Shown piece after piece: positions 6,759 to 11,522 of a stretch of 11,522 nt of DNA; the stretch's first letter is position 1, and each line of letters opens with the position of its first letter. Made by a program: the position numbers and the translations under genes. Below the pieces are notes generated by a model. It made no database searches. It had not been told where the DNA came from and was given only the letters and a program-made list of their open reading frames with translations. Source of the DNA: Elusimicrobiota bacterium (GTDB lineage Bacteria; Omnitrophota; Gorgyraeia; Zapsychrales; Fredricksoniimonadaceae); the NCBI GenBank assembly GCA_012514595.1, contig JAAYZZ010000147.1, positions 1-11,522 on the forward strand, written 5' to 3'.

Positions 6759-6977
6759 ATGGTTCAAAGATCTCGACGGGGGCAGAGCACGCTGGAGTAT
6801 GTGATCCTGGTCACGGCCGTGATCGTGGTCATCATCACGTTCCTTATGGGAAAAGAATCGTTCTTCCAGAAAACGCTTAACAATTCTCTGAATTCCGTTT
6901 CACAAGAAATGACCAGCATGTCCGGCCGGTTCTCGGATGTCTTTGATCCTGTTGTGGATCAACAGCAAAACCCGTAA
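6759..6977 (+). CDS. Flp-like prepilin 2, class A
   Basis: This 72-residue prepilin has leader M-V-Q-R-S-R-R-G8, then Q9-S-T-L-E-Y14 and a very hydrophobic helix (V-I-L-V-T-A-V-I-V-V-I-I). The tail K-T-L-N-N-S-L-N-S-V-S ... M-T-S-M-S-G-R-F is shared almost position for position with the product of 7759-7935, which defines class A. Both have a G-x-x-S/P-F break after the helix instead of the K-R-G of class C. The start at 6759 is chosen because AAGGAGG (6747-6753) lies 5 bases upstream; an in-frame GTG at 6744 would put the start inside that site. It lies 29 bases after prepilin 1. A structural subunit or minor pilin role is inferred. Confidence 0.85.
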   Translation: MVQRSRRGQSTLEYVILVTAVIVVIITFLMGKESFFQKTLNNSLNSVSQEMTSMSGRFSDVFDPVVDQQQNP

Positions 6978-7013
6978 ATGGAGCCGAAAGAGAGAGCCTT
7001 GAAGGAGGGCGTT

Positions 7014-7406
7014 ATGACGAAAAGAAAACCCGGAGCACGCAAGGGGCAGAACACGGCCGAGTACGCGATCCTGATCGCGCTTGTCGTCGGGGCGGTCGTG
7101 GCCATGCAGACGTTCACGCAGAGGAACCTTCAGGCCCGCATGCGCGGCGCGTCTTTGACCATGAAGGACGACATGAATCAGGCCTTGACCGATGCGGGTG
7201 TGGTGGGGTTTGATCTGGGACGTACCGCGCAATATGAACCCTACTATCAGAATTCGCAATACACGACCACAACGGACAAGAATGATCTGACGATCGCCTC
7301 GGCCGACCAGGTGGGCGTGAATCTGGCCACCAACAGAGAGCGGGCCGCGGGAGGCTATGATACGACCGGATATAACGCAGAGGTTGGGGCTTCGGGACAG
7401 GATTAA
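7014..7406 (+). CDS. Flp-like prepilin 3, class B
   Basis: This 130-residue prepilin has an 11-residue basic leader ending K-G11, then Q-N-T-A-E-Y and a hydrophobic helix A-I-L-I-A-L-V-V-G-A-V-V-A-M-Q-T. The mature part (~119 residues) has a long polar domain containing Q-Y-E-P-Y-Y-Q-N-S, the class B mark. The N-terminal 22-residue block is nearly identical to that of the 7945-8346 product, yet by my count 9 of its 22 codons differ synonymously, so the duplication is not recent. ATG 7014 follows GAAGGAGG (7001-7008) by 5 bases; the in-frame ATG at 6978 has no such site. This is much longer than typical Flp pilins (about 50-70 residues), so the polar domain is probably surface-exposed on the fibre. 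Confidence 0.86.
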   Translation: MTKRKPGARKGQNTAEYAILIALVVGAVVAMQTFTQRNLQARMRGASLTMKDDMNQALTDAGVVGFDLGRTAQYEPYYQNSQYTTTTDKNDLTIASADQVGVNLATNRERAAGGYDTTGYNAEVGASGQD

Positions 7407-7424
7407 GAAAAGGAGAGAAAGGGT

Positions 7425-7748
7425 ATGCAGACAACCAGAGGAAAGTTTTCCCGGGCGCAGAGCACGCTGGAGTACGCGGTGCTCGTGACCATCGTGGTCG
7501 CGGCGCTTTTGAGCATGCAGATCTATATGAAACGAGGGATCCAGGGCAAGCTGCAGAGCTCGACGGACGACATCGGTGACCAGTTCGAGACCGCGGAGAC
7601 GAATTACTGGAAGCGGTCCGAGTCCAAAACGGTCGTGACCGAAACCACGAACGGAGAGGGAACTAATACGGACTACACGTGCAGCACCACGAATGTGACC
7701 GAGACCTTCACGACGGATAATACCCAGACGACCTATATGCCCCAATAA
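7425..7748 (+). CDS. Flp-like prepilin 4, class C
   Basis: This 107-residue prepilin has leader M-Q-T-T-R-G-K-F-S-R-A11, then Q-S-T-L-E-Y and a hydrophobic helix ending M-Q-I-Y-M-K-R-G-I-Q-G. The stretch S-T-D-D-I-G-D-Q-F-E, together with K-R-G-I-Q-G, is the class C mark, also seen in the products of 8368-8700 and 9433-9750. The C-terminal domain is rich in Thr and Asn and holds the only Cys of the protein (Y-T-C-S-T-T), with T-T-N-V-T-E also present in the 8368-8700 product. AGGAG (7411-7415) lies 9 bases before the ATG. Its TAA overlaps the Shine-Dalgarno of the next gene, so translation of the two is likely coupled. Confidence 0.87.
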   Translation: MQTTRGKFSRAQSTLEYAVLVTIVVAALLSMQIYMKRGIQGKLQSSTDDIGDQFETAETNYWKRSESKTVVTETTNGEGTNTDYTCSTTNVTETFTTDNTQTTYMPQ

Positions 7749-7753
7749 GGAGG
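7746..7753 (+). promoter_or_regulatory. Stop-overlapping ideal Shine-Dalgarno, class A gene of unit 2
   Basis: TAAGGAGG uses the TAA stop of the preceding prepilin as its first three bases and matches the 16S anti-Shine-Dalgarno completely. It decides the start of the 58-residue gene at 7759, 5 bases downstream, and suggests ribosomes pass directly from one pilin to the next. Confidence 0.75.
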
Positions 7754-7758
7754 ATGGT

Positions 7759-7935
7759 ATGCGATCCCAAAAAGCCCAGAGCACGCTTGAATATATCCTG
7801 CTGGTCACGGCGGTCCTTGTGGTGATCATCGCTTTTGTGGCAGGGCCGAACTCGCCATTCAAGGAAGCGGTTAACAACACCCTGGTCGATGCGGCCGGGC
7901 AAATGGAGAGCATGACGGGCAAGTTCACCCATTAA
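7759..7935 (+). CDS. Flp-like prepilin 5, class A (58 aa)
   Basis: This short gene encodes 58 residues and is easily missed by length cut-offs. The leader M-R-S-Q-K-A6 is followed by Q-S-T-L-E-Y12 and the helix I-L-L-V-T-A-V-L-V-V-I-I. The tail A-V-N-N-T-L-V-D ... M-E-S-M-T-G-K-F matches the class A product of 6759-6977. A perfect TAAGGAGG (7746-7753), which includes the stop of the preceding gene, lies 5 bases before the ATG, and another TAAGGAGG formed by its own stop serves the next gene. Homology, the start signal and the lack of other room for a gene all support it as real. It opens the second A-B-C unit. Confidence 0.87.
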   Translation: MRSQKAQSTLEYILLVTAVLVVIIAFVAGPNSPFKEAVNNTLVDAAGQMESMTGKFTH

Positions 7936-7940
7936 GGAGG
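7933..7940 (+). promoter_or_regulatory. Stop-overlapping ideal Shine-Dalgarno, class B gene of unit 2
   Basis: A second TAAGGAGG is built from the stop codon of the 58-residue prepilin gene and lies 4 bases before ATG 7945. The same stop-plus-site design occurs at 7746-7753. Confidence 0.75.
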
Positions 7941-7944
7941 GGTT

Positions 7945-8346
7945 ATGCAGAGCCAACCGGGTTGGAACAAGAGAGGCCAGAACACGGCGGAATACGCGAT
8001 CCTGATCGCGCTCGTTGTGGGGGCCGTGATCGCGATGCAGACCTATGTCCAGCGCGCGATGAACGGCCGCACTTTTGATACCGCGCGCCTCCTGACCGCT
8101 GCGACGGGGACCAAGACAGGAACGGACATGCAGTATGAGCCGTATTATCAGGATTCGAACTTTGACAATGACAGGTCCGCGAACACAAGCCTCAACGAGA
8201 CGGGGGACAGTCTGATCAAGAACGCCTATTCCGAGGCGGAGAAGAATGGTTATGAGGCGAGCGTCTTCAATCGCACCGGAACCGATAATAAGCCGATCGA
8301 TGTTTGGACAGAGAATCCGCTGCAGGATGAAGAGCCGGAGAAATAG
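7945..8346 (+). CDS. Flp-like prepilin 6, class B
   Basis: This 133-residue prepilin has an 11-residue leader ending K-R-G11, then Q-N-T-A-E-Y and the helix A-I-L-I-A-L-V-V-G-A-V-I-A-M-Q-T, almost the same as the 7014-7406 product. The mature domain carries Q-Y-E-P-Y-Y-Q-D-S, the class B mark, but beyond it the sequence diverges into an acidic, Asn-rich tail ending E-E-P-E-K. The Shine-Dalgarno TAAGGAGG (7933-7940) contains the stop codon of the preceding class A gene and lies 4 bases before the ATG. The conserved helix with a variable exposed domain suggests that all copies pack in one fibre while their surfaces differ. Confidence 0.87.
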   Translation: MQSQPGWNKRGQNTAEYAILIALVVGAVIAMQTYVQRAMNGRTFDTARLLTAATGTKTGTDMQYEPYYQDSNFDNDRSANTSLNETGDSLIKNAYSEAEKNGYEASVFNRTGTDNKPIDVWTENPLQDEEPEK

Positions 8347-8367
8347 TTTTCTATGAGGGAGATCCTT

Positions 8368-8700
8368 ATGAAAAGACCAGCATTGTCCCGTCGGGCCCAG
8401 AGCACCATGGAGTATGCCATCCTCATCGTGATCGTGATCGGGGCCCTCATCACCATGACCCAGTACATGAAGCGCGGCATCCAGGGCCGGGCCAAGAGCG
8501 CCACCGACGACATCGGCGGTCAGTATGATCCCGGGAACGTCAATCGGATCAAATGGACGAATACGATTTCCAATACATCGCAAACATTCGCCGGAGGGGT
8601 TTCCAATTCCTCTCTGCGTGCGCCGGAAACAACGAATGTGACCGAAGAGTTGAATATTGCCAATATTCAGGATACTTATTGGGCCGGAGACGGGGAATAA
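8368..8700 (+). CDS. Flp-like prepilin 7, class C
   Basis: This 110-residue prepilin has leader M-K-R-P-A-L-S-R-R-A10, then Q-S-T-M-E-Y and a hydrophobic helix running to Y-M-K-R-G-I-Q-G-R. The class C block S-A-T-D-D-I-G-G-Q-Y-D-P follows, and T-T-N-V-T-E-E in the tail matches the 7425-7748 product. The ATG at 8368 follows GAGGGAG (8355-8361) by 6 bases; an in-frame ATG at 8353 would fall just before that site, so 8368 is preferred. It completes the second A-B-C unit. The exposed domain is rich in Asn, Ser and Thr and lacks Cys. Confidence 0.86.
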   Translation: MKRPALSRRAQSTMEYAILIVIVIGALITMTQYMKRGIQGRAKSATDDIGGQYDPGNVNRIKWTNTISNTSQTFAGGVSNSSLRAPETTNVTEELNIANIQDTYWAGDGE

Positions 8701-8737
8701 GGCGCGGGCGCGAAAAAGGAGCTGTGAGGTTAATGCC

Positions 8738-9097
8738 ATGTTGAGGCGGTTGCGGTCAGGCCAGAGCATGATCTCGGAATACGCGCTCCTTTTGATCCTG
8801 GCGGTCACGGCGGTCGCGGCCATGACCGTGTACGGCCGTCGGGCGCTCCAGGGCCGTATTTTTGACGCCCAACGGTATGTCATCAAACAGACGGCCACGG
8901 CCTTGGGCCAGCCGGTCGCGATCGAGTACGAGCCGTATTATGCGAACAGTTCGAGTAATACGGATACCCGGAGCGCGGTGCTGGAGAATGTCGTGAGAGG
9001 TCAGGCGTATCATAACAAGGAGACCCTCACCGTCAGCAACACGGCTTCCATCAGTCAGCAGTTGCCGCCTTCCGCCGAGGCTGAACAGGAGGACTGA
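8738..9097 (+). CDS. Flp-like prepilin 8, class B-like with altered cleavage-site register
   Basis: This 119-residue protein has leader M-L-R-R-L-R-S-G8 followed by Q-S-M-I-S-E-Y. One extra residue separates Gln from Glu compared with the other prepilins, so Glu is at +6 if cleavage follows Gly. The helix A-L-L-L-I-L-A-V-T-A-V-A-A-M-T-V-Y follows, then G-R-R-A-L-Q-G-R-I-F-D-A. The motif I-E-Y-E-P-Y-Y-A-N-S links it to class B. ATG 8738 is chosen because GAGG (8726-8729) lies 8 bases upstream and it gives a short leader. The AAGGAG at 8716-8721 is too far away unless an upstream start is used. The larger gap before this gene (37 bases) separates it from the second A-B-C unit. Confidence 0.8.
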   Translation: MLRRLRSGQSMISEYALLLILAVTAVAAMTVYGRRALQGRIFDAQRYVIKQTATALGQPVAIEYEPYYANSSSNTDTRSAVLENVVRGQAYHNKETLTVSNTASISQQLPPSAEAEQED

Positions 9098-9098
9098 T

Positions 9099-9428
9099 AT
9101 GCGCTTTTCGCGTCAGGCCCAGTCGATCATGGAATATTCCATGGTCATCATGCTTGTGACCGGCGCCCTGATGGTGATGTATACCTTTGTCAAGCGCGGG
9201 ACCCAAAGTCTTGTGAAAGTGGGCATGGACCAGATCGGGCTTCAGGCCAACAGTGAACAGAATTACGAGTCGCAGTACGGTTATACGGAAACTCAGGGCC
9301 TCGAGAGCGCGATGAATACCACGATCCAGAAGACATACGGATGGAGAAACGTCGAGAGGGTGGACGATATGCGCGTGGAAACGACGACACATACTTTTTC
9401 GAATGGCGGTTTCTCGGAGGTGAATTGA
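9099..9428 (+). CDS. Flp-like prepilin 9, divergent (class C-like)
   Basis: This 109-residue prepilin has leader M-R-F-S-R-Q-A7, then Q-S-I-M-E-Y13 and a Met-rich hydrophobic helix (S-M-V-I-M-L-V-T-G-A-L-M-V-M-Y). V-K-R-G-T-Q-S and M-D-Q-I-G-L-Q resemble the class C blocks K-R-G-I-Q-G and D-D-I-G-D-Q, so it is probably a divergent class C member, although N-Y-E-S-Q-Y faintly recalls class B. The exposed domain is rich in Thr, Glu and aromatic residues. AGGAGG (9087-9092) lies in the end of the preceding gene, 6 bases before the ATG, and the two genes are separated by a single base, so expression is surely linked. Confidence 0.83.
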   Translation: MRFSRQAQSIMEYSMVIMLVTGALMVMYTFVKRGTQSLVKVGMDQIGLQANSEQNYESQYGYTETQGLESAMNTTIQKTYGWRNVERVDDMRVETTTHTFSNGGFSEVN

Positions 9429-9432
9429 CGTC

Positions 9433-9750
9433 ATGAGAACGAAGAAGGCGCAAAGCATCCTGGAGCTCTCGGTCCTGTTTATCATTGTCATCGCGGCATT
9501 GATCACGATGCAGATCTATATCAAGCGCGGGGTCCAGGGCCGCTGGAAAGAGGCGGCCGACAATCTGGGAGATCAGTTCGATCCGGAACGAACGTCGGGG
9601 CACATGACCTACACGAGGAATTCGGTCAGCTCTTCGCGCACATGGAAAGAGGAGGGGGAGTTTGACGGGGAGACCGGTTATTTTACGATGCGCGAGGATC
9701 ATGAGGATGCCAATGAGGAGACGGGCGGAAGATTGACAACGACCTTTTGA
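9433..9750 (+). CDS. Flp-like prepilin 10, class C with Glu-Leu instead of Glu-Tyr
   Basis: This 105-residue prepilin has the shortest leader (M-R-T-K-K-A6), then Q-S-I-L-E-L12; the usual Tyr/Phe at +6 is replaced by Leu. The helix V-L-F-I-I-V-I-A-A-L-I-T-M runs to Q-I-Y-I-K-R-G-V-Q-G-R, and A-D-N-L-G-D-Q-F-D-P matches the class C block of the 8368-8700 product. The tail is acidic and rich in Glu, Arg and Thr. A near-ideal GGAGGTGA (9416-9423) inside the end of the previous gene lies 9 bases before the ATG. It closes the run of small pilins before the TadE-like genes. Whether the Leu affects processing or methylation is unknown. Confidence 0.83.
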   Translation: MRTKKAQSILELSVLFIIVIAALITMQIYIKRGVQGRWKEAADNLGDQFDPERTSGHMTYTRNSVSSSRTWKEEGEFDGETGYFTMREDHEDANEETGGRLTTTF

Positions 9751-9773
9751 TGTTCCGATGAGGGGGAGCGGGC

Positions 9774-10736
9774 ATGATGGATCGGGAGCGGAAAGAACAG
9801 CGCAGACAGGAAAATCCTTCCCATGGTTCCCGTCGGGCTCAGGCGGTCATGGAGGTCGCCATTTTCGGTTCCGTTCTCGTGTTCTTGATCGCAGCCATCC
9901 TGTCGAGCGGGACATCCGCGGCCTTTCAGCAGCGGGCCCAGCTTAGTCTTTTAAGCGAAGCGTTGAGAAAATCCCAAAGTTCCCAATCCAATGTCTCGAT
10001 CATGGTCGTGGAGGATCGACTGTCCCCAGGAGCTGCCAAGTACGGACCCTCCGATCGCGCTATGTATGTGGCGTCCGCCTCGGCCACCCTTCACAATCAA
10101 TTATTCTATACTGCGGATGCCGGAGAATTCTCCGGGCCCTGCGGGTCCCGAGGCAACAAGACGCCTTATATGTATGTTCGTATCAATGGTCAGGAGAAGT
10201 GTTTGACCACGGCCCGGTTCCTCACACAATCTTGCAGCAGGTTCTGTACGATCGAACCCGCAACTTCTTCCTCGGGCCGCAATACAGCCAGCTGTTCTTC
10301 TCAATGCTTCCCTCCCGGGAATCCGACGTGGTGTTACTCGTGCAAGAGCGCGGGCGCGGTCCAGTCTGAGTTGGACGAGGGGGCTAGTTCAGTTTCTTAT
10401 GATGTGAACGGGGATTATGTCGAGGAGTTGGTTTTCAGTATTAACGGGGGCAGCTGCCAAACCCTTGACTATACCAAAGGGGATTATAATTCGGCAGATC
10501 CGACCCAGGGGTTGCAGCCGGATATGGAGATCACAACCAGGCAGGAGGCGTCTTTAGAGACAGGACCTGAACACGGCCAGGGGGGGGCCTGGCTTGGAGG
10601 GCGTTTTGTCAAGAACCAGACGGATGTGATCACACGTAAATTTAAGGGCAATTATCAGACGTTCTCTTTCACTTCAACAGTAGGGTACAATCCCGGATGG
10701 AGCTTGAAGAGATGGCAGGCCAAGACCGCAGAATGA
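9774..10736 (+). CDS. TadE-like minor pilin with a Cys-rich exposed domain
   Basis: This 320-residue protein has a long basic leader of 22 residues ending S-R-R-A22, then Q-A-V-M-E-V and one hydrophobic helix (A-I-F-G-S-V-L-V-F-L-I-A-A-I-L). This fits TadE/TadG-type pseudopilins, which are cut by the same peptidase and act at the base or tip of the Tad pilus. The remaining ~275 residues should be extracytoplasmic. They hold nine Cys at 123, 143, 154, 158, 174, 178, 187, 190 and 228, including C-x3-C, C-x3-C and C-x2-C pairs, suggesting disulfides or metal binding. No C-x-x-C-H is present. TadE proteins are usually under 200 residues, so the exposed domain is unusually large. GGGGAG lies about 6 bases before ATG 9774; ATG 9777 is also possible. 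The stop overlaps the possible start at 10733. Confidence 0.72.
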   Translation: MMDRERKEQRRQENPSHGSRRAQAVMEVAIFGSVLVFLIAAILSSGTSAAFQQRAQLSLLSEALRKSQSSQSNVSIMVVEDRLSPGAAKYGPSDRAMYVASASATLHNQLFYTADAGEFSGPCGSRGNKTPYMYVRINGQEKCLTTARFLTQSCSRFCTIEPATSSSGRNTASCSSQCFPPGNPTWCYSCKSAGAVQSELDEGASSVSYDVNGDYVEELVFSINGGSCQTLDYTKGDYNSADPTQGLQPDMEITTRQEASLETGPEHGQGGAWLGGRFVKNQTDVITRKFKGNYQTFSFTSTVGYNPGWSLKRWQAKTAE

Positions 10737-10927
10737 AAAAAGCCCAGTCGGTCGTGGAGTTTGTTTTTTCCGCGGTCGTGTTTCTTCTCATGGCCTGGGG
10801 TATGGTCCAGCTGGTCCAGTGGATCCCCAGAGATCTGGGCGGGCGGTTTGGGGAATTTCGTCCTACGGGTGGAGGCGTGAGCGATCCGGATGGCGTGGGG
10901 TTTGATTTCCCCGCCGAGATCAAATAA
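10712..10927 (+). CDS. Short TadE-like pseudopilin
   Basis: This protein of about 71 residues has K-K-A followed by Q-S-V-V-E-F and a hydrophobic helix (V-F-S-A-V-V-F-L-L-M-A-W-G-M-V), the same processing signal as the rest of the array but with Phe at +6. The tail is short and Gly/Asp-rich, ending F-D-F-P-A-E-I-K. Three in-frame ATGs are possible. 10712 has GGAG (10699-10702) 9 bases upstream. 10733 forms an ATGA overlap with the previous stop and gives a 4-residue leader (M-K-K-A). 10697 has no clear site. I chose 10712, with 10733 nearly as likely. By helix type and position it is probably a minor pilin of TadE type. Confidence 0.72.
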   Translation: MAGQDRRMKKAQSVVEFVFSAVVFLLMAWGMVQLVQWIPRDLGGRFGEFRPTGGGVSDPDGVGFDFPAEIK

Positions 10928-10939
10928 GAAGGAGTCGGC

Positions 10940-11522
10940 ATGGTGGGAGCAGGGCAGAACAGAGCGAAACGGAAGGGACAGATGTTCCTTCCTTTTTTGA
11001 TCCTTATTATGATGGGGCTCATGTTCTTTGCCATGTCTACGCAATGGACAAAAATGTCCCAGTATCGGACCTCGGTCATCTCGGGAGCCACTCTGGCAGG
11101 GGCGCAGCTGGGATCCGTTCTGGCGGGGTATGGTGAAAGCATTATTCAGACCACGCTCGGAGGAAAGAGAAAGATCTGCGAATGGAGCGGGCTGTTCATG
11201 TCGATCGTGATGTGGATTGTTGTGATAGTTCTTGTTGTCATTACGATCTCCACTTGCGGCGCCACGACACCGATTTTGGTGGGGGCGGTTATTGCGGTTG
11301 TGGCGGCGACAGCAGCCGTTGTTGTTCAGGCGACTTATATTGAACCAAAGACCACATCTATGTGGAACAAAATGCAGCAAAAATCCATGACTACAGAGGA
11401 GCAGTTCGTCAGTTCGGCGATGCAGCAGGCCTTTTCCCTGGCCGTGACAGATGCGGCCATGGTCATAGATCGTGGCGATTATGATATGGACAGGGACACA
11501 TCGGACAAGATCAGTCGTTTTG
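10940..11522 (+). CDS. TadG-like pilus assembly protein, N-terminal part (partial)
   Basis: The frame is open from ATG 10940 to the window end, giving 194 complete residues. AAGGAG (10929-10934) lies 5 bases upstream. The leader M-V-G-A-G-Q-N-R-A-K-R-K-G13 is followed by Q-M-F-L-P-F and a hydrophobic helix (~15-33), as in TadG-like proteins. Pro replaces the usual Glu at +5. The stretch R43-T-S-V-I-S-G-A-T-L-A-G-A resembles the Q-x-A-A-D-A-A-A-L-A-G-A region that follows the helix in TadG-like proteins, and D-A-A-M-V at 171-175 recalls it again. Two further strong hydrophobic segments lie at ~84-105 and ~110-130, which is not typical of TadG. The C-terminal part, where a von Willebrand factor A domain may occur in TadG, is outside the window. 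Confidence 0.65.
   Translation, partial: MVGAGQNRAKRKGQMFLPFLILIMMGLMFFAMSTQWTKMSQYRTSVISGATLAGAQLGSVLAGYGESIIQTTLGGKRKICEWSGLFMSIVMWIVVIVLVVITISTCGATTPILVGAVIAVVAATAAVVVQATYIEPKTTSMWNKMQQKSMTTEEQFVSSAMQQAFSLAVTDAAMVIDRGDYDMDRDTSDKISRF

Larger units (their letters stand above)
6759..8700 (+). repeat. Diverged tandem duplication of a three-gene pilin module (A-B-C, A-B-C)
   Basis: Unit 1 (6759-7748) and unit 2 (7759-8700) each hold a class A, a class B and a class C prepilin in the same order. Class A copies share L-V-T-A-V plus the M-x-S-M-[ST]-G-[RK]-F tail. Class B copies share Q-N-T-A-E-Y and Y-E-P-Y-Y. Class C copies share Y-M-K-R-G-I-Q-G, T-D-D-I-G and T-T-N-V-T-E. Protein similarity is strongest in the leader and helix, with many synonymous codon changes, so the duplication is old and under purifying selection. 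A partial third unit (B-C-C) seems to follow at 8738-9750. Confidence 0.75.

Noticed and set aside
6900..8898. Long reverse-strand open frames opposite the pilin genes (6900-7928 and 7708-8898)
   Set aside because: They are antisense to well-supported prepilin genes with good ribosome sites; the apparent repeats in their products only mirror the pilin duplication.
6759..9750. CRISPR-like or short-repeat array because of the regular spacing of similar blocks
   Set aside because: The repeating unit is a whole gene with start signals, and the DNA copies differ at many synonymous sites; no short direct repeats with uniform spacers are present.
10270..10350. Haem-binding motif in the Cys-rich TadE-like protein, as in cytochrome filaments
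   Set aside because: The C-x2-C pair (187-190) is followed by Lys, not His, and no C-x-x-C-H occurs.
11045..11060. GGACA-AAAA-TGTCC inverted repeat, similar in letters to the palindrome at 4461-4475
   Set aside because: The arms are in the opposite order with different spacing, only 5 bp long, and inside the TadG-like coding region; probably chance.

Overview
The window looks like one end of a Tad/Flp-type pilus locus from a moderately GC-rich bacterium with two membranes; an outer-membrane secretin is present. Every gene I can support is on the + strand. The genus cannot be read from the sequence. The CpaE-CpaF fusion, the expanded pilin array and the odd HTH protein suggest an uncultured PVC-superphylum lineage such as Omnitrophota, but that is an impression from memory, not proof.

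Layout. Positions 3-4412 are the assembly module: the C-terminus of a CpaB/RcpC-like protein, a CpaC/RcpA secretin carrying an extra TonB C-terminal domain, one polypeptide joining a CpaE/TadZ MinD-like ATPase to the CpaF/TadA motor ATPase, and a DUF192 protein. These genes are separated by 0-36 bases and probably form one operon. Positions 4480-6396 encode a 638-residue protein of unknown function. It has an N-terminal helix-turn-helix, and a perfect palindrome ends 4 bases before its start codon.

Positions 6397-6570 hold a probable terminator region, a good extended -10 promoter and a leader with two stem-loops. These precede a dense run of at least thirteen small secreted or pilin-like genes (6571 to the window end). 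Ten are Flp-like prepilins of 52-133 residues with a short basic leader, then G/A, then Q-S/N-x-x-E-Y and a hydrophobic helix. Genes 2-10 fall into three paralogue classes (A, B, C) in the order A-B-C, A-B-C, B-C-C, which points to duplication of a three-gene module followed by divergence. The run ends with a Cys-rich TadE-like protein, a short TadE-like protein, and a TadG-like protein cut by the window edge.

How it fits together (inference). The secretin and the CpaB-like protein form the outer-membrane channel and its periplasmic part. The CpaE-CpaF fusion localises and powers assembly. The tandem pilins supply several alternative or co-assembled subunits, and the TadE/TadG-like proteins act as minor pilins. 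No prepilin peptidase (TadV/CpaA) or TadB/TadC platform is present here, so they must lie elsewhere. The most unusual points are the A-B-C pilin array, the secretin-TonB fusion, the two-ATPase fusion, and the HTH protein with its start-proximal palindrome.
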